A stretch of 64,000 nt of DNA from NCBI RefSeq assembly GCF_003574965.1, contig NZ_CP032317.1, positions 1,612,001 to 1,676,000 on the forward strand, read 5' to 3'. The notes beneath the pieces are model-generated. The model was not told the DNA's origin. It was given only the letters and a program-made list of their open reading frames with translations, and did no database searches. Made by a program: the position numbers and the translations under genes. Below, piece by piece: positions 34,872-43,981 of the stretch (position 1 is the stretch's first letter; every line of letters starts with the position of its first letter). Source of the stretch: Hymenobacter oligotrophus. Lineage in GTDB: Bacteria; Bacteroidota; Bacteroidia; Cytophagales; Hymenobacteraceae.

Positions 34872-35049
34872 CCGCCAGCCCTGGCTGCTCCAAGGCCGCT
34901 CCTGCCCAGGGGTGGCCTTTCTTGTTGCTAGCTGCCAGCGCCTTAACAACCAGCGCGCACCTAGGGCCCGAAAGTTATTGCGGGCGTGAGCAACCTAGGG
35001 GCTGGCCTTTGGTTATACACCTCATTCCCTAACTACTCCAAGCAAGCAT

Positions 35050-35766
35050 ATGGAAAACCTAACCGGGAAAGTTGCCCTGGTAACCGGCGCTGGCAAAGGC
35101 ATTGGCCGCGCCGTAGCCGTGGCATTGGCCAAAGAAGGCGCCCACGTGGGCCTGCTGGCCCGCTCCGAAAACCAGTTGCAGGAAGTGGCCGCCGAAATTG
35201 CCGCCCTGGGCGGCAAGGCCGCCGTAGTAACCGCCGACGTAGCCGACCGCCTGGCCGTGGAGGCCGCCGTGGAGCAAGTGCGCCAGCAGCTCGGGCCCAT
35301 CGATATCCTCATCAACAACGCGGGCATTGGCACGTTTGCCAAGCTGCTCGACATGCCCGTGGAGGAATGGGAGCGAATTATTCAGGTGAACCTGCTGGGC
35401 ACCTACTACACAACCCGCGCCGTGCTGCCCGATATGCTTGCCCGCCAGGCCGGCGACATCATCAACGTGGCTTCCACGGCCGGCCAGCGGGGGGCCGCCA
35501 CCACCAGCGCCTACAGTGCCTCCAAGTTTGGGGTGCTGGGCTTTACGGAGTCGCTGATGCAGGAGGTGCGCAAACAGAACATTCGCGTATCGGCGCTTAC
35601 GCCCAGTACGGTGGCTACCGAGCTGGCCATCAGCAACAACCTTACCGACGGCAACCCCGAGCGCGTGATGCAGCCCGAAGACCTGGCCGAGTTCATCATC
35701 GCGCAGCTCAAGCTCAACCGCCGCATCTTCATCAAAGAAGCCGGCATGTGGTCGACGAATCCCTAG
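35050..35766 (+). CDS. Short-chain dehydrogenase, 3-ketoacyl-ACP-reductase-like
   Basis: A 238-residue classical SDR. The cofactor motif is TGAGKGIG (12-19), the structural motif is NNAG (89-92), and the catalytic set is Ser142, Tyr155 and Lys159 (YSASK). It likely uses NADPH. Annotations of this subfamily as FabG-like are common but the substrate is often different. Monocistronic, converging with the cold-shock gene across a terminator. Confidence 0.93.
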   Translation: MENLTGKVALVTGAGKGIGRAVAVALAKEGAHVGLLARSENQLQEVAAEIAALGGKAAVVTADVADRLAVEAAVEQVRQQLGPIDILINNAGIGTFAKLLDMPVEEWERIIQVNLLGTYYTTRAVLPDMLARQAGDIINVASTAGQRGAATTSAYSASKFGVLGFTESLMQEVRKQNIRVSALTPSTVATELAISNNLTDGNPERVMQPEDLAEFIIAQLKLNRRIFIKEAGMWSTNP

Positions 35767-35811
35767 GTGCCCCGGGCCCGCAGCCCGTGCGGCAGCGGCC
35801 GGGCACAACAA

Positions 35812-35843
35812 AAAAAGGAGCCCCCGGGCGGGGGCTCCTTTTT
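35812..35843. terminator. Bidirectional terminator between SDR and cold-shock genes
   Basis: A 14-bp perfect stem (35812-35825 with 35830-35843), a 4-base loop, and A-run/T-run flanks. Confidence 0.92.
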
Positions 35844-35864
35844 CATGCAGTTAAGCGAGGGAGC

Positions 35865-36062
35865 TTACAGCTGAGCGCGACGCACCTTTACGGCGTTCAG
35901 GCCCTTACGGCCTTGCTCTACCTCAAACTGAACCGTGTCGTTGTCGCGAATTTCGTCGATAAGGCCGGTTACGTGGACGAAGATGTCCTGACCAGTGGCG
36001 GCGTCGTTGATGAAACCAAAGCCTTTGATTTCATTGAAGAATTTTACGGTTCCTGTTGACAT
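35865..36062 (-). CDS. Cold-shock protein (CspA family)
   Basis: A 65-residue single-stranded nucleic-acid-binding OB-fold. RNP1 is KGFGFI (13-18) and RNP2 is DIFVHV (26-31). It acts as an RNA chaperone. The region upstream of the ATG (36063-36180) is AT-rich and long, as expected for csp leaders with temperature-sensitive structure, although no specific fold was identified. It converges with the SDR gene. Confidence 0.97.
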   Translation of the reverse strand: MSTGTVKFFNEIKGFGFINDAATGQDIFVHVTGLIDEIRDNDTVQFEVEQGRKGLNAVKVRRAQL

Positions 36063-36539
36063 GATGCTTTAGGAAATGGATGAAAAGAAAGCAACTGGCA
36101 ACGGAACACTACTTGGATTCTGCAAGCGAATGATGGTAGGTGACACGAGGCAACTTGCCTTAAACATTGTAAACGTAAGCCTTTTATTTGGACTGGCTAG
36201 TAAAAACCATCAGAACCATTGGTGGCTGCGTTGTACGAGGAGCTAACCAGCAGCCACTTTCTTAAGTTCAAAACCGGCTTAATTAATGAAAATAACGGCT
36301 CCAACTCTCTGCAAACAGGGTTTCCGCTCTTGGCAACTTTTGGCTCGGGGCGCCGGCTTTATTTTCCTGAGCCGGCAATAAATATGCGTGTGCACCAGTC
36401 AGGCAGCTAGGCTTGGCGCGCGAGCGGGCAACCTTCGGCCGGGTTTGCGGTATTACCTCCGCATTGTGGCGCTGGCTACCGCTACTTGGTTGGTAGCGGA
36501 ACAGGCCCGGGCGCTATACTTACTTTTTGCTTTGCATTA
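36063..36539. other. 477-bp intergenic region upstream of csp and an NmrA-like gene
   Basis: Holds the probable long 5' leader and promoter of the cold-shock gene on the minus strand. On the plus strand a TACTTTTT box at 36521-36528 lies 11 bases before the NmrA-like ATG. A 63-codon open frame at 36219-36410 has no support. Confidence 0.5.
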
Positions 36540-37469
36540 ATGGCTACTTCGGCTTCTTCTGCTTTCAATTCTGCAACGCCGGTTGTTGTACTGGCCGGCG
36601 CTACCGGCGGCCTAGGTCGGCGCATTGCGTACCACCTGCGGCAGCGCGGCGCTGCAGTGCGGGCCTTGGTGCGCCAAGGCAGCGGCACCAAGCCCGAGGC
36701 CGAGGAGCTCCGCCAATTGGGCGCCGAGGTGCACGAAGTAAACTACGGCAGCGTGGCCGAAATGGCCCAAGTATGCGCCGGAGCCAGATGCGTGGTATCG
36801 GCGCTGTCGGGCCTGCGCGAAGTAATCGTGGAGGCGCAACGCCTCTTGCTGCTGGCCGCCGTGGAGGCCGGCGTGCCGCGCTTTATCCCCTCCGACTTTT
36901 GCATCGACTACACCAAGCTGCCCGGGGGCTCGAACCGCAACCTCGATTTGCGCCGCGAGTTCGGCCAGCGCCTCGACCAGGCCCCCATCCGGGCCACGTC
37001 CGTCCTGAACGGCATGTTCACCGATTTGCTTACCGGGCAGGCGCCGGTAATCCTGTTTGGCCCGCGGCGGGTGCTCTACTGGGGCAACCCCGATCAGCCC
37101 ATGGACTTTACCACCCTCGACGACACCGCCGCCTTCACGGCCGCTGCCGCCCTCGATGCCGACACGCCCAGGTACCTGCGCGTGGCCGGCGAGGTAGCCA
37201 CCACGCGCGATTTGCAAGCGGCGGCCACCGCCGCCACCGGCCAGCCGTTTAAGTTGCTGCGCCCCGGCGGCCTGGGTGCGTTTGGGGCTGTCATCAAGCT
37301 CACCCGCGCGCTGGCGCCCAGCCACGGCGAGGTGTTTCCGGCCTGGCAAGGCATGCAGTACATGCACAACATGCTCAGCGGCTTGCCCAAGCTCGAGCCG
37401 CTCGACAACCACCGCTACCCCGAAATCCGGTTTACATCGGTGCGCGAAGTACTGGCCACTCGTCAGTAG
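36540..37469 (+). CDS. NmrA-like NAD(P)-binding protein
   Basis: 309 residues from ATG 36540. An atypical SDR of the NmrA/isoflavone-reductase type with the cofactor motif GATGGLG (about 21-27) after strand VVVLA, and a variable C-terminal substrate domain. There is no YxxxK pair in the classical place. The family includes redox sensors and reductases of aromatic compounds; role unknown here. Monocistronic. Confidence 0.9.
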   Translation: MATSASSAFNSATPVVVLAGATGGLGRRIAYHLRQRGAAVRALVRQGSGTKPEAEELRQLGAEVHEVNYGSVAEMAQVCAGARCVVSALSGLREVIVEAQRLLLLAAVEAGVPRFIPSDFCIDYTKLPGGSNRNLDLRREFGQRLDQAPIRATSVLNGMFTDLLTGQAPVILFGPRRVLYWGNPDQPMDFTTLDDTAAFTAAAALDADTPRYLRVAGEVATTRDLQAAATAATGQPFKLLRPGGLGAFGAVIKLTRALAPSHGEVFPAWQGMQYMHNMLSGLPKLEPLDNHRYPEIRFTSVREVLATRQ

Positions 37470-37564
37470 CCGGCGGGCGGCTTTTTATAGTACTATCAGT
37501 GCAGCCTCAACGGGTGCCCCGCCGAAAATCTACCGTCTGCACCTAGGGCAGCCTGGTTGGGCGC

Positions 37565-38038
37565 CTACTTTGTGAGTTGCCAGCTGAAGCCCACGCCCTT
37601 GGCCTCGTCGGTGCGCATATCGGGGTACTTGGGCTTGGCCGGCTCGGGCTGGGCGTAGGGTAGCTGCGTACCATCGGGCGCCACCACCGTAAGGTTGGTA
37701 TAGGGCACGAACACGTAGATTTTGTCGCCGGGCATAGCGGCCCGCACCCAGGCCGACAGATCCACGTCGGGTTTGTAGGCCCGGATGGTTGGCAACACAG
37801 GGCGCCCCGCCCGCAAAAGCGTCAGCTCGGCGTACTTGCATCGGTAATTTGCCTTCTCGGAACAGGCCGGGTCGGAGCTCAGCTGCAACCGTACTGCCGA
37901 AGCCATTGCGGCGCCCGCAGCGGTTACGGTTTCGCCGTTGCGCAGCACCGACACCACAGGTTTAGGACAACCAGACTGAGCTTTCGCCCAACTAAAAGAG
38001 GCCAGTAATAGCAACGGAAGGAATACCTTTTTCAGCAT
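37565..38038 (-). CDS. Secreted hypothetical protein with a beta-rich domain
   Basis: 157 residues with a signal peptide (about 1-20, SWAKA-Q). Two or more Cys are present in the mature part (SGCPK, PACSEK, YRCKY). The order of strands, with a KPGDK-like AMPGDKIYVFV segment, weakly recalls the C-terminal Ig-like domains of GldM, but I cannot confirm this. Periplasmic or secreted; function unknown. Confidence 0.75.
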   Translation of the reverse strand: MLKKVFLPLLLLASFSWAKAQSGCPKPVVSVLRNGETVTAAGAAMASAVRLQLSSDPACSEKANYRCKYAELTLLRAGRPVLPTIRAYKPDVDLSAWVRAAMPGDKIYVFVPYTNLTVVAPDGTQLPYAQPEPAKPKYPDMRTDEAKGVGFSWQLTK

Positions 38039-38594
38039 AGGATAGCCGCGCGGCTGTGTTAATTAGTCAGTGTAAAGCGACGTGTTGCAGCTGTTTCATT
38101 CACGACGCTGCTTGCCAACGCAACATAGCGGTTTCCCTTGCCGAAGCTCATCCGTCAGCGCTTAACATATCCGGTACCCTCCGCTATTGCCGGTGCCCAA
38201 TGGCGCAGTGCAGTTACTGCAAACCGCTTAGCCCCCCCGCCGGTGTGCGAACTAAGAGCTTTCGCGACCTAAGCCAAGCGCAAGGACTTACCCGAGTGTT
38301 TCGGTTCGCGTAAGCCGATTGCCAAGGTTGGCGCCCTAGCCGCTAGGCACTTGCCGGCCGCGCCAAATGGCTCATGACTACTACGCTGGGCGCGGTGCAA
38401 TTGCATCGCTCCGCATTCAGAAAGCGAACATCAGGAACATTTTTTCGTATTTACTTTGCATCTCAAAGTTCTTTACATTCCTTTGCAACACCAACCGCTT
38501 GCCCAACACGCCGCCCGCTAACCCAGGCCCGGCGCACGCTCAAGCAACTAACCACCTGACGTTTCTCAGCTTTCAACAACCAACCCTTACTCCC
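38039..38594. other. 556-bp intergenic region
   Basis: GC is visibly lower than average in 38380-38560. It carries TTTG-rich sequence near 38440-38490 that may hold the promoter of the downstream membrane gene. An 85-codon open frame (38056-38313) looks spurious. Confidence 0.5.
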
Positions 38595-39134
38595 ATGACG
38601 CTGCGCCTCAAAAACATTGCTGTCGTTACCACCGCAACCGCTCTCCTCCTGCTTATCCCCTTCGTGGCGATGCGGTTTAACACCGGCGTAAATTGGACTT
38701 TGTCTGACTTTGTAATTGCCGGAGCGCTCATCTTCACCACGGGCCTTGTGGGCATGGCGGTGCTCAGCCAGCAGAACAACCTGCTCTACCGCCTGGCCGG
38801 CGGTTTGGCCGTGGCTGCGGGTTTCCTGTCGTTGTGGGCAAACTTAGCGGTCGGCATCATCGGGGGCGGGCCCAACGTGGCCAACCTCATGTTTGCCGGG
38901 GTGTTCCTTACGGTGTTCATCGGCTCGGCTTCGGCGCGCTTGCAGCCGCAGGGCATGGCCAAAACCATGTTCGCGGCGGCCGGGGTGCAGTTTCTGGTGC
39001 CCGTGCTCGCGCTGCTGATCGGGCAATCGGGCCCGGTTGACACGGAAGGCATGGCCGCCAACATGATTTTTGGGGCCATGTGGGCCGGCTCGGGCTGGCT
39101 GTTCCGCGAAGCCAGCGCCATGCGCACGGCCTAG
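38595..39134 (+). CDS. Small integral membrane protein, five helices
   Basis: 179 residues from ATG 38595 with five predicted transmembrane helices (about 7-25, 38-58, 66-88, 96-115 and 125-145) and a final hydrophobic segment. Rich in Gly and Ala. No motif recognised. The frame remains open to 38367 upstream, but that stretch has poor codon usage and is AT-rich. Terminator downstream at 39252-39295. Confidence 0.8.
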   Translation: MTLRLKNIAVVTTATALLLLIPFVAMRFNTGVNWTLSDFVIAGALIFTTGLVGMAVLSQQNNLLYRLAGGLAVAAGFLSLWANLAVGIIGGGPNVANLMFAGVFLTVFIGSASARLQPQGMAKTMFAAAGVQFLVPVLALLIGQSGPVDTEGMAANMIFGAMWAGSGWLFREASAMRTA

Positions 39135-39640
39135 GTCGTTCGGTGCCGCCCGCGGCCCGGCAGCCTTCGCCGCTGCTTCGAGCCGCGTAATTAGGGCGCG
39201 AACGGAGCCACCCCACCCTGCCATACGGCCTACCAACACGTAATTTGCTTTAACGAACCGCGCCGCCCAGGATTACCTAGGCGGCGCGGTTCGTTGAGGC
39301 AGGCACTTGCTTTAAGCTGGCCTAGTGAGTGAGGCTTAAGCGTTTTGGGGTTAACCAGTTGTATGCGGTGCCGAACGCCAGACCCACGAAAAAGTAAACT
39401 ACCAACAGTGCGCAAAAAGGTAACTATGCAAATCTAATGGTAGTGCTTGAATGCGACAGGCGTAGAACCGGTTCTCCCGGCCAGGTATTTTAGCGTTTTG
39501 GGTCTGCGTAAGTCGTCGAATTATACTTTGTGACTCAAACCCTTGAGCTGCACCACCAGCACGCTGTTGGTATAACGCGCGCCAATGATGACGTGAGCTA
39601 ATTTATTCCCTTACTTTGACTCGCTCCGTCCATCCTTATT
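39135..39640. other. 506-bp intergenic region
   Basis: Contains a strong hairpin (39252-39295) and an AT-richer part (39320-39640) leading to the lipoprotein gene, with a TTACTTTG near-consensus box near 39610. No gene supported. Confidence 0.5.
39252..39295. terminator. 16-bp perfect stem terminator
   Basis: Bases 39252-39267 pair exactly with 39280-39295. The loop contains CCTAGG. Confidence 0.75.
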
Positions 39641-40414
39641 GTGATAATGATTTCGCGAATCTCTTCTTTGCAAAGCCTAGTGGTGCTGGGATTATGCGGA
39701 GCCTTGTTCTTCCACCTGATGGGGTGTGGGGTATATGTGCCAACCTTAGGGCCAGTATCGATGGTGCAGCAGCGGGGACAGGCCGAAGTAGGCGCTATTT
39801 ACCGTCCGCTTACCATGGCAGAAGCCTATGCTGTTTACTCGCCGGTAAAGCACCTACTCGTGGCGGGTAGTGCATCGAAACTCTGGAGGCCTGTGAGTGG
39901 CGACACCGATGCTACATTCCGACAAGCTGATGTGGGCCTAGGTTATTATACCACTTTTGGTAGCCGGCAGCATTGGTATGTCAGCGGTCTGGGAGGTTAC
40001 GGCGCCGCTGTTTCAAACGTGCGGTACCAAGCCGAAGGAAGCTTATCGCCAATCAAGGACTATAGAGCACGTTACAACCCCGCGTACGGACAAATCCAGA
40101 TTGGCTTTCAGAATGATGTGTGCGCTCTTGGAACAGCACTGCGCCTAACCAACCTGCACTATACTACGCTTACCCTAAATGGACAACATCCCACTGAACC
40201 CGTCGGCGACTTGTATCTGGGAACGTACTTGTATGCACGATTAGGGAGGGGGCCCATACAATTTCAGATCCAGGCAGGTGCATCGCGCCCGCTTCCTAGC
40301 GCCGCCGAAGGAACGGAGTATGAGTTAAACACCTCTTCGCCGGCTTTTGGAATCGGGGTGGTATTCCGACCGCACTTGCTAGGTCATAAAGGAAACGCGC
40401 CTAGAATCCGTTGA
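39641..40414 (+). CDS. Predicted outer-membrane-type lipoprotein of lower GC
   Basis: 257 residues from GTG 39641 (or 255 from ATG 39647). The signal peptide ends in HLMGC, a lipobox with Cys29 counted from the GTG. The mature part is strand-rich with many Tyr/Gly turns. Codon use is less GC-rich than the neighbours (more TAT, GAA and CAA), hinting at relatively recent acquisition. No named domain. It converges with hutU across a strong terminator. Confidence 0.78.
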   Translation: MIMISRISSLQSLVVLGLCGALFFHLMGCGVYVPTLGPVSMVQQRGQAEVGAIYRPLTMAEAYAVYSPVKHLLVAGSASKLWRPVSGDTDATFRQADVGLGYYTTFGSRQHWYVSGLGGYGAAVSNVRYQAEGSLSPIKDYRARYNPAYGQIQIGFQNDVCALGTALRLTNLHYTTLTLNGQHPTEPVGDLYLGTYLYARLGRGPIQFQIQAGASRPLPSAAEGTEYELNTSSPAFGIGVVFRPHLLGHKGNAPRIR

Positions 40415-40449
40415 GTCATTTAGCTTCGTTCAGCATTTAAGTGGCTCGT

Positions 40450-40502
40450 CAAGCGAAAGAGTACCGCTCCTAACATAGAAAAGGACGGTACTCTTTCGCT
40501 TG
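40450..40502. terminator. Terminator between the lipoprotein and hutU
   Basis: A 17-bp perfect stem (40450-40466 with 40486-40502) with A/T-rich outer ends; bidirectional. Confidence 0.85.
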
Positions 40503-40581
40503 TAGCCAATGACGCTTGAACTCGGCGCTCTGCTTACAACTGCAAGGCTTGGGGGATTTCTTTCAAAAACTGGCGGCAAAA

Positions 40582-42354
40582 TCAGTTTCGGCCCGGAATC
40601 TTCGCCCCGCGCTCCTGGGCTACCTGCTGGGCCAGCTCGTAACCCGCATCGGCGTGGCGAAAGACGCCCATGCCGGGGTCGGTGGTGAGGACGCGGCGCA
40701 GGCGCTCGGCCTTTTCGGGAGTGCCGGTGGCTACGATTACCATGCCCGCGTGGGTGCTGTTGCCGATGCCCACGCCGCCGCCGTTGTGCAGCGAAACCCA
40801 GTCGGCGCCGGAGGCGCAGTTGGCTAGGGCGTTGAGCAGAGGCCAGTCGGCCACGGCGTCGGAGCCGTCCTTCATGCCTTCGGTTTCGCGGTTGGGCGAG
40901 GCCACGGAGCCGCAGTCGAGGTGGTCGCGGCCGATGACGATGGGCGCTTTTACTTCGCCGCGGGCTACGAGGTCGTTGATGACGAGGCCAAACTTTTCCC
41001 GCTCGCCGTAGCCTAGCCAGCACACGCGGGCGGGCAGCCCGATGAAGGGCACCTTGGCTTGAGCTTTCTCAATCCAACGGCGCAGCATCTGGTTTTCGGG
41101 GAAGGTTTCCAAAAGGGCGCGGTCGATGCGCAGGATGTCTTGCGGGTCGCCGGAGAGGGCCGCCCAGCGGAAGGGGCCCTTGCCCTCGCAGAACAACGGA
41201 CGGATGTAGCCGGGCACGAAGCCGGGGTACAGGAACTGGCCGTGCTGATCGCGCACTTGCAGGCCGCCTTTTTCGGCCTGGCCGCGCAGGTTGTTGCCGT
41301 AGTCGAGGGCCACGGCGCCGGCGGCTTGCATGTCGATTATGGCCTGGCAGTGCTTCACGATGGAAGCCAGGGCCCGGCGCTTGAACTCCTCGGGGTTGTC
41401 TTTGCGCAGCTGCAGTACCTCCGTGATGTCGCCCTCGGGAATGTAGTCCATCAGGTCGTGAGCCGAAGTCTGGTCGGTGACGATGTCGGCCTTGTAGCCG
41501 CGCTGCAGCAGTTCGGGCAGCACGGTGGCGGCGTTGCAGGTCAGGCCAATGCTCCAGCCTTGGCGCTGCTGCTTGTACTGCTGGCACAGCTCGAGGGCGT
41601 GCTCCAAGTCGCGGGCTTGCTCGTCCACGTAGCCTTCGCGCACCTTTTGCTTCACGCGGGCGTCGATGGGCTCGATTACCAGGCACACACCGTCGTTCAT
41701 GGTAACGGCCAGGGGCTGGGCGCCGCTCATGCCGCCCAGGCCGGCCGTAACGGTGATGGTACCGGCCAAGGTACCGCCAAAGTGCTTATCGGCCACGGCG
41801 GCGAAGGTTTCGTAGGTGCCCTGCAGAATACCCTGCGTGGCGATGTAAATCCAGGAGCCGGCCGTCATCTGCCCGTACATCATCAGGCCCATGCGGTCGA
41901 GCTCGTCGAAGTACTCTTGGGTGCTCCAGGCGGGCACCAAGTTGCTGTTGGCAATGAGTACCCGCGGGGCGTGCGGCCAGGTGCGGATTACACCCACGGC
42001 CTTGCCCGACTGCACCAACATGGTTTCGTCGGCTTCGAGGTTTTGGAGGGTGTTTACAATAGTCTGGTACTCCTTCCAGTTGCGCGCCGCGCGGCCGGCG
42101 CCGCCGTACACGATCAGCTCGTCGTACACCAGGCTCACGGCGGGGTCGAGGTTGTTCTCGAGCATGCGCAGGGCGGCTTCGGCTTCCCAGGTTTTGCAGC
42201 GCAGCGTGGTGCCGTGCTGGGCACGCACGGTTTGCTGGGGCTTGTACTGGTAATACATGGGCCGTTTGGCCGTGGGCTGCGGGGCGTTGGCGTCGTCGGA
42301 AGCGCTGGTGGCTTCGAGGTTGAGCTCGGGGGTTTCGAAGGCGGAGTTTGGCAT
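40582..42354 (-). CDS. hutU: Urocanate hydratase
   Basis: A 590-residue NAD-dependent hydratase converting urocanate to imidazolonepropionate, the second step of histidine degradation. The GGMSGAQP and TGLGG-like stretches of the NAD-binding core are present, as are long conserved segments such as [17 protein letters not shown] and [14 protein letters not shown]. An N-terminal extension of about 30 residues precedes the core. Start chosen at ATG 42354, because the frame upstream is GC-skewed and unsupported. No hut neighbours; hutI and hutG are separate in this window. Confidence 0.96.
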   Translation of the reverse strand: MPNSAFETPELNLEATSASDDANAPQPTAKRPMYYQYKPQQTVRAQHGTTLRCKTWEAEAALRMLENNLDPAVSLVYDELIVYGGAGRAARNWKEYQTIVNTLQNLEADETMLVQSGKAVGVIRTWPHAPRVLIANSNLVPAWSTQEYFDELDRMGLMMYGQMTAGSWIYIATQGILQGTYETFAAVADKHFGGTLAGTITVTAGLGGMSGAQPLAVTMNDGVCLVIEPIDARVKQKVREGYVDEQARDLEHALELCQQYKQQRQGWSIGLTCNAATVLPELLQRGYKADIVTDQTSAHDLMDYIPEGDITEVLQLRKDNPEEFKRRALASIVKHCQAIIDMQAAGAVALDYGNNLRGQAEKGGLQVRDQHGQFLYPGFVPGYIRPLFCEGKGPFRWAALSGDPQDILRIDRALLETFPENQMLRRWIEKAQAKVPFIGLPARVCWLGYGEREKFGLVINDLVARGEVKAPIVIGRDHLDCGSVASPNRETEGMKDGSDAVADWPLLNALANCASGADWVSLHNGGGVGIGNSTHAGMVIVATGTPEKAERLRRVLTTDPGMGVFRHADAGYELAQQVAQERGAKIPGRN

Positions 42355-42710
42355 GATGGGTGGGAGAAACAGGGGCTTGGGTGGAGCAGCAAGATATGCT
42401 TTTGGCCGCATGCCCAAACACGCCTGGTTGCGTTGTGCCCAGGCCCTAGGAGTCCGGCGTGCACGCCCCGGCCGGCAGCCCAAAGGCGCACCCCGGCCCT
42501 CTCCTACTCCTAAAAGCAGCCTGCGCACTCGGCAAGCTCGACATTAGCAAAGTGCTATCGAACCCAGCTTACTGTTGAGATTGTGCAATGTTGTCAATAT
42601 TTTCTTATAAAATTTGGGTTACCTGATGCCCAAATCAGTATAAAGCCATTGCAAGCCTCCTGTGGGCGGTTTGCGGCAGTACAGTTCATACCATTACCAA
42701 CCAATCACCC
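42355..42710. other. Intergenic region between hutU and the lipoprotein pair
   Basis: Divergent promoter region. On the minus strand a TATCTTGC near-consensus box lies at 42404-42397, about 43 bases before hutU. The plus side, 42550-42700, is AT-rich and likely holds the promoter of the lipoprotein gene. Confidence 0.5.
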
Positions 42711-43151
42711 ATGAAAAAGGTACTTTTTGTAGCGTTTGCAGCAGCTTCGTTTTCGCTGGCCTCGTGCGGCGGCAACAACCAGGAAGGCGCAGCCGGCGGC
42801 ACCGAGTCGTCGACGAGCACTTCGACCACCACCACGGAAGAATCGAGCACGATGAGCACCGATACCAGCATGAGCGGTAGCGGTAGCGGCATGGGCACCG
42901 ATATGGGCACCGGCACCGACATGGGCACCACCGGCTCGACGGGCGGCGCCTCCACCGCTGGGGGCTCAACCACGGGCGCCGCTACCACAGGTGGCAGCAC
43001 TGCCGGCGGTACCACCACAGCCAGCACCACTGGCGGCTCTACAATGGGCTCTACCACGGGTACCACCGCGGGCGGCACCACCACCACGGGCACCGGCTCT
43101 ACGGCTGGTGGCACGGGCTCTACCGGCACCGGCGGCACCACCGGCCGCTAG
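42711..43151 (+). CDS. Thr/Gly/Ser-rich low-complexity lipoprotein
   Basis: 146 residues. The signal peptide MKKVLFVAFAAASFSLASC has its lipobox at Cys19. From about residue 30 the mature protein is almost entirely Thr, Gly, Ser and Ala in loosely repeated triplets such as TGG and TTG, with no hydrophobic core, so it is probably an extended surface or periplasmic chain. It is closely related to the following gene in its signal peptide and composition. A terminator follows at 43179-43207. Confidence 0.85.
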   Translation: MKKVLFVAFAAASFSLASCGGNNQEGAAGGTESSTSTSTTTTEESSTMSTDTSMSGSGSGMGTDMGTGTDMGTTGSTGGASTAGGSTTGAATTGGSTAGGTTTASTTGGSTMGSTTGTTAGGTTTTGTGSTAGGTGSTGTGGTTGR

Positions 43152-43455
43152 CAGCGCCTCGGGCCCTGTTGATTTTGCCAAAGCCCCTCGCAGCGCGAGG
43201 GGCTTTGTTGTGTAGTACCAACCCCTAGGTGCCGCCCGCATCCGCAAGCCAAGGCAGGCACACCGGAGCCCAGCCACTGTTTTGGTCCGGCCATGCTTGC
43301 GCCTGCCGCCCTTCATATAGTAGAAATTGCATCTTTGCGAAGTTCTAGTTTGGAAAATACTGGCTGCGTTTAGTTACTTGCGCCCGGCCTGTGCAAATGC
43401 ATATGCTACGCCGAAAAACACGCTTATCAATCTTCACCATTCACCTTTCCCTCTC
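43152..43455. other. Spacer between the two Thr/Gly lipoprotein genes
   Basis: Contains the terminator (43179-43207), a CCTAGGTGCC site near 43225 and a CATCTTTG near-consensus promoter box at about 43330-43337, upstream of the second lipoprotein. No other gene seen. Confidence 0.55.
43179..43207 (+). terminator. Terminator after the first Thr/Gly lipoprotein
   Basis: A 13-bp stem (43179-43191 with 43195-43207) with CAAAG/CTTTG ends. Confidence 0.7.
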
Positions 43456-43779
43456 ATGAAAAAAGTACTGTTCCTGGCTCTGGCCGCCGCTTCGTTCTCC
43501 TTCGCTTCGTGCGGCAACCAGCAGGAATCTGGCGCGGGCGCTGAGGGCGCTGCCACCGAAACCAGCGCTGCCGACTCGACGACCGTAACCGACATGGGCG
43601 GCGGCGAAGCCGGCGCCACTGCCGATTCGGCTGGCACCGCTGGTGGCACCACCACCGCTACGGGCACCGCTACCACCGGCACCACCGCTGCCGGCACCAC
43701 GGCCGCCGGCGCCGTAACCACGGGCGGCGGCACGGGCGCGGCTGGCACCACCACTACCGGCAGCACCACCGGCCAATAA
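43456..43779 (+). CDS. Second Thr/Gly/Ala-rich lipoprotein (paralogue)
   Basis: 107 residues from ATG 43456. The signal peptide is nearly the same as the upstream paralogue, with the lipobox Cys at 19 (ASC). The mature part is a Gly/Thr/Ala/Ser low-complexity chain with clusters such as TTATGTATTG. The frame upstream of the ATG lacks a signal peptide and is unsupported. Probably produced by tandem duplication. Terminator at 43802-43829. Confidence 0.85.
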   Translation: MKKVLFLALAAASFSFASCGNQQESGAGAEGAATETSAADSTTVTDMGGGEAGATADSAGTAGGTTTATGTATTGTTAAGTTAAGAVTTGGGTGAAGTTTTGSTTGQ

Positions 43780-43801
43780 GGCCTGCCTGCTTGGCTCACG
43801 C

Positions 43802-43829
43802 AAAGCCCTCCGCCCCGGCGGAGGGCTTT
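43802..43829 (+). terminator. Terminator after the second Thr/Gly lipoprotein
   Basis: About 12-bp stem (43802-43814 with 43817-43829) followed by T-rich sequence. Confidence 0.8.
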
Positions 43830-43981
43830 TTTGTTGCCCTAGGTGCCGGGCGCGGCACCTTGCTTCGGCACCAGGGCCCACTGCTGCTGGCCCTAGGTGC
43901 CGCACACTAAAATTCGGGCGGGTTGCTACTAAGCCGGGCGCGTTTGCGTACTGCCATTATCATCAACCAACAGATGCTGCG

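Noticed and set aside
36219-36410. 63-codon open frame upstream of the NmrA-like gene
   Set aside because: Non-ATG start, no domain, and it lies in the intergenic region of csp.
38056-38313. 85-codon open frame with several cysteines
   Set aside because: Intergenic DNA with poor codon use and no neighbours in frame; probably chance.
41059-42513. 484-codon open frame on the plus strand
   Set aside because: Antisense shadow of hutU; GC-skewed and lacking domain patterns.
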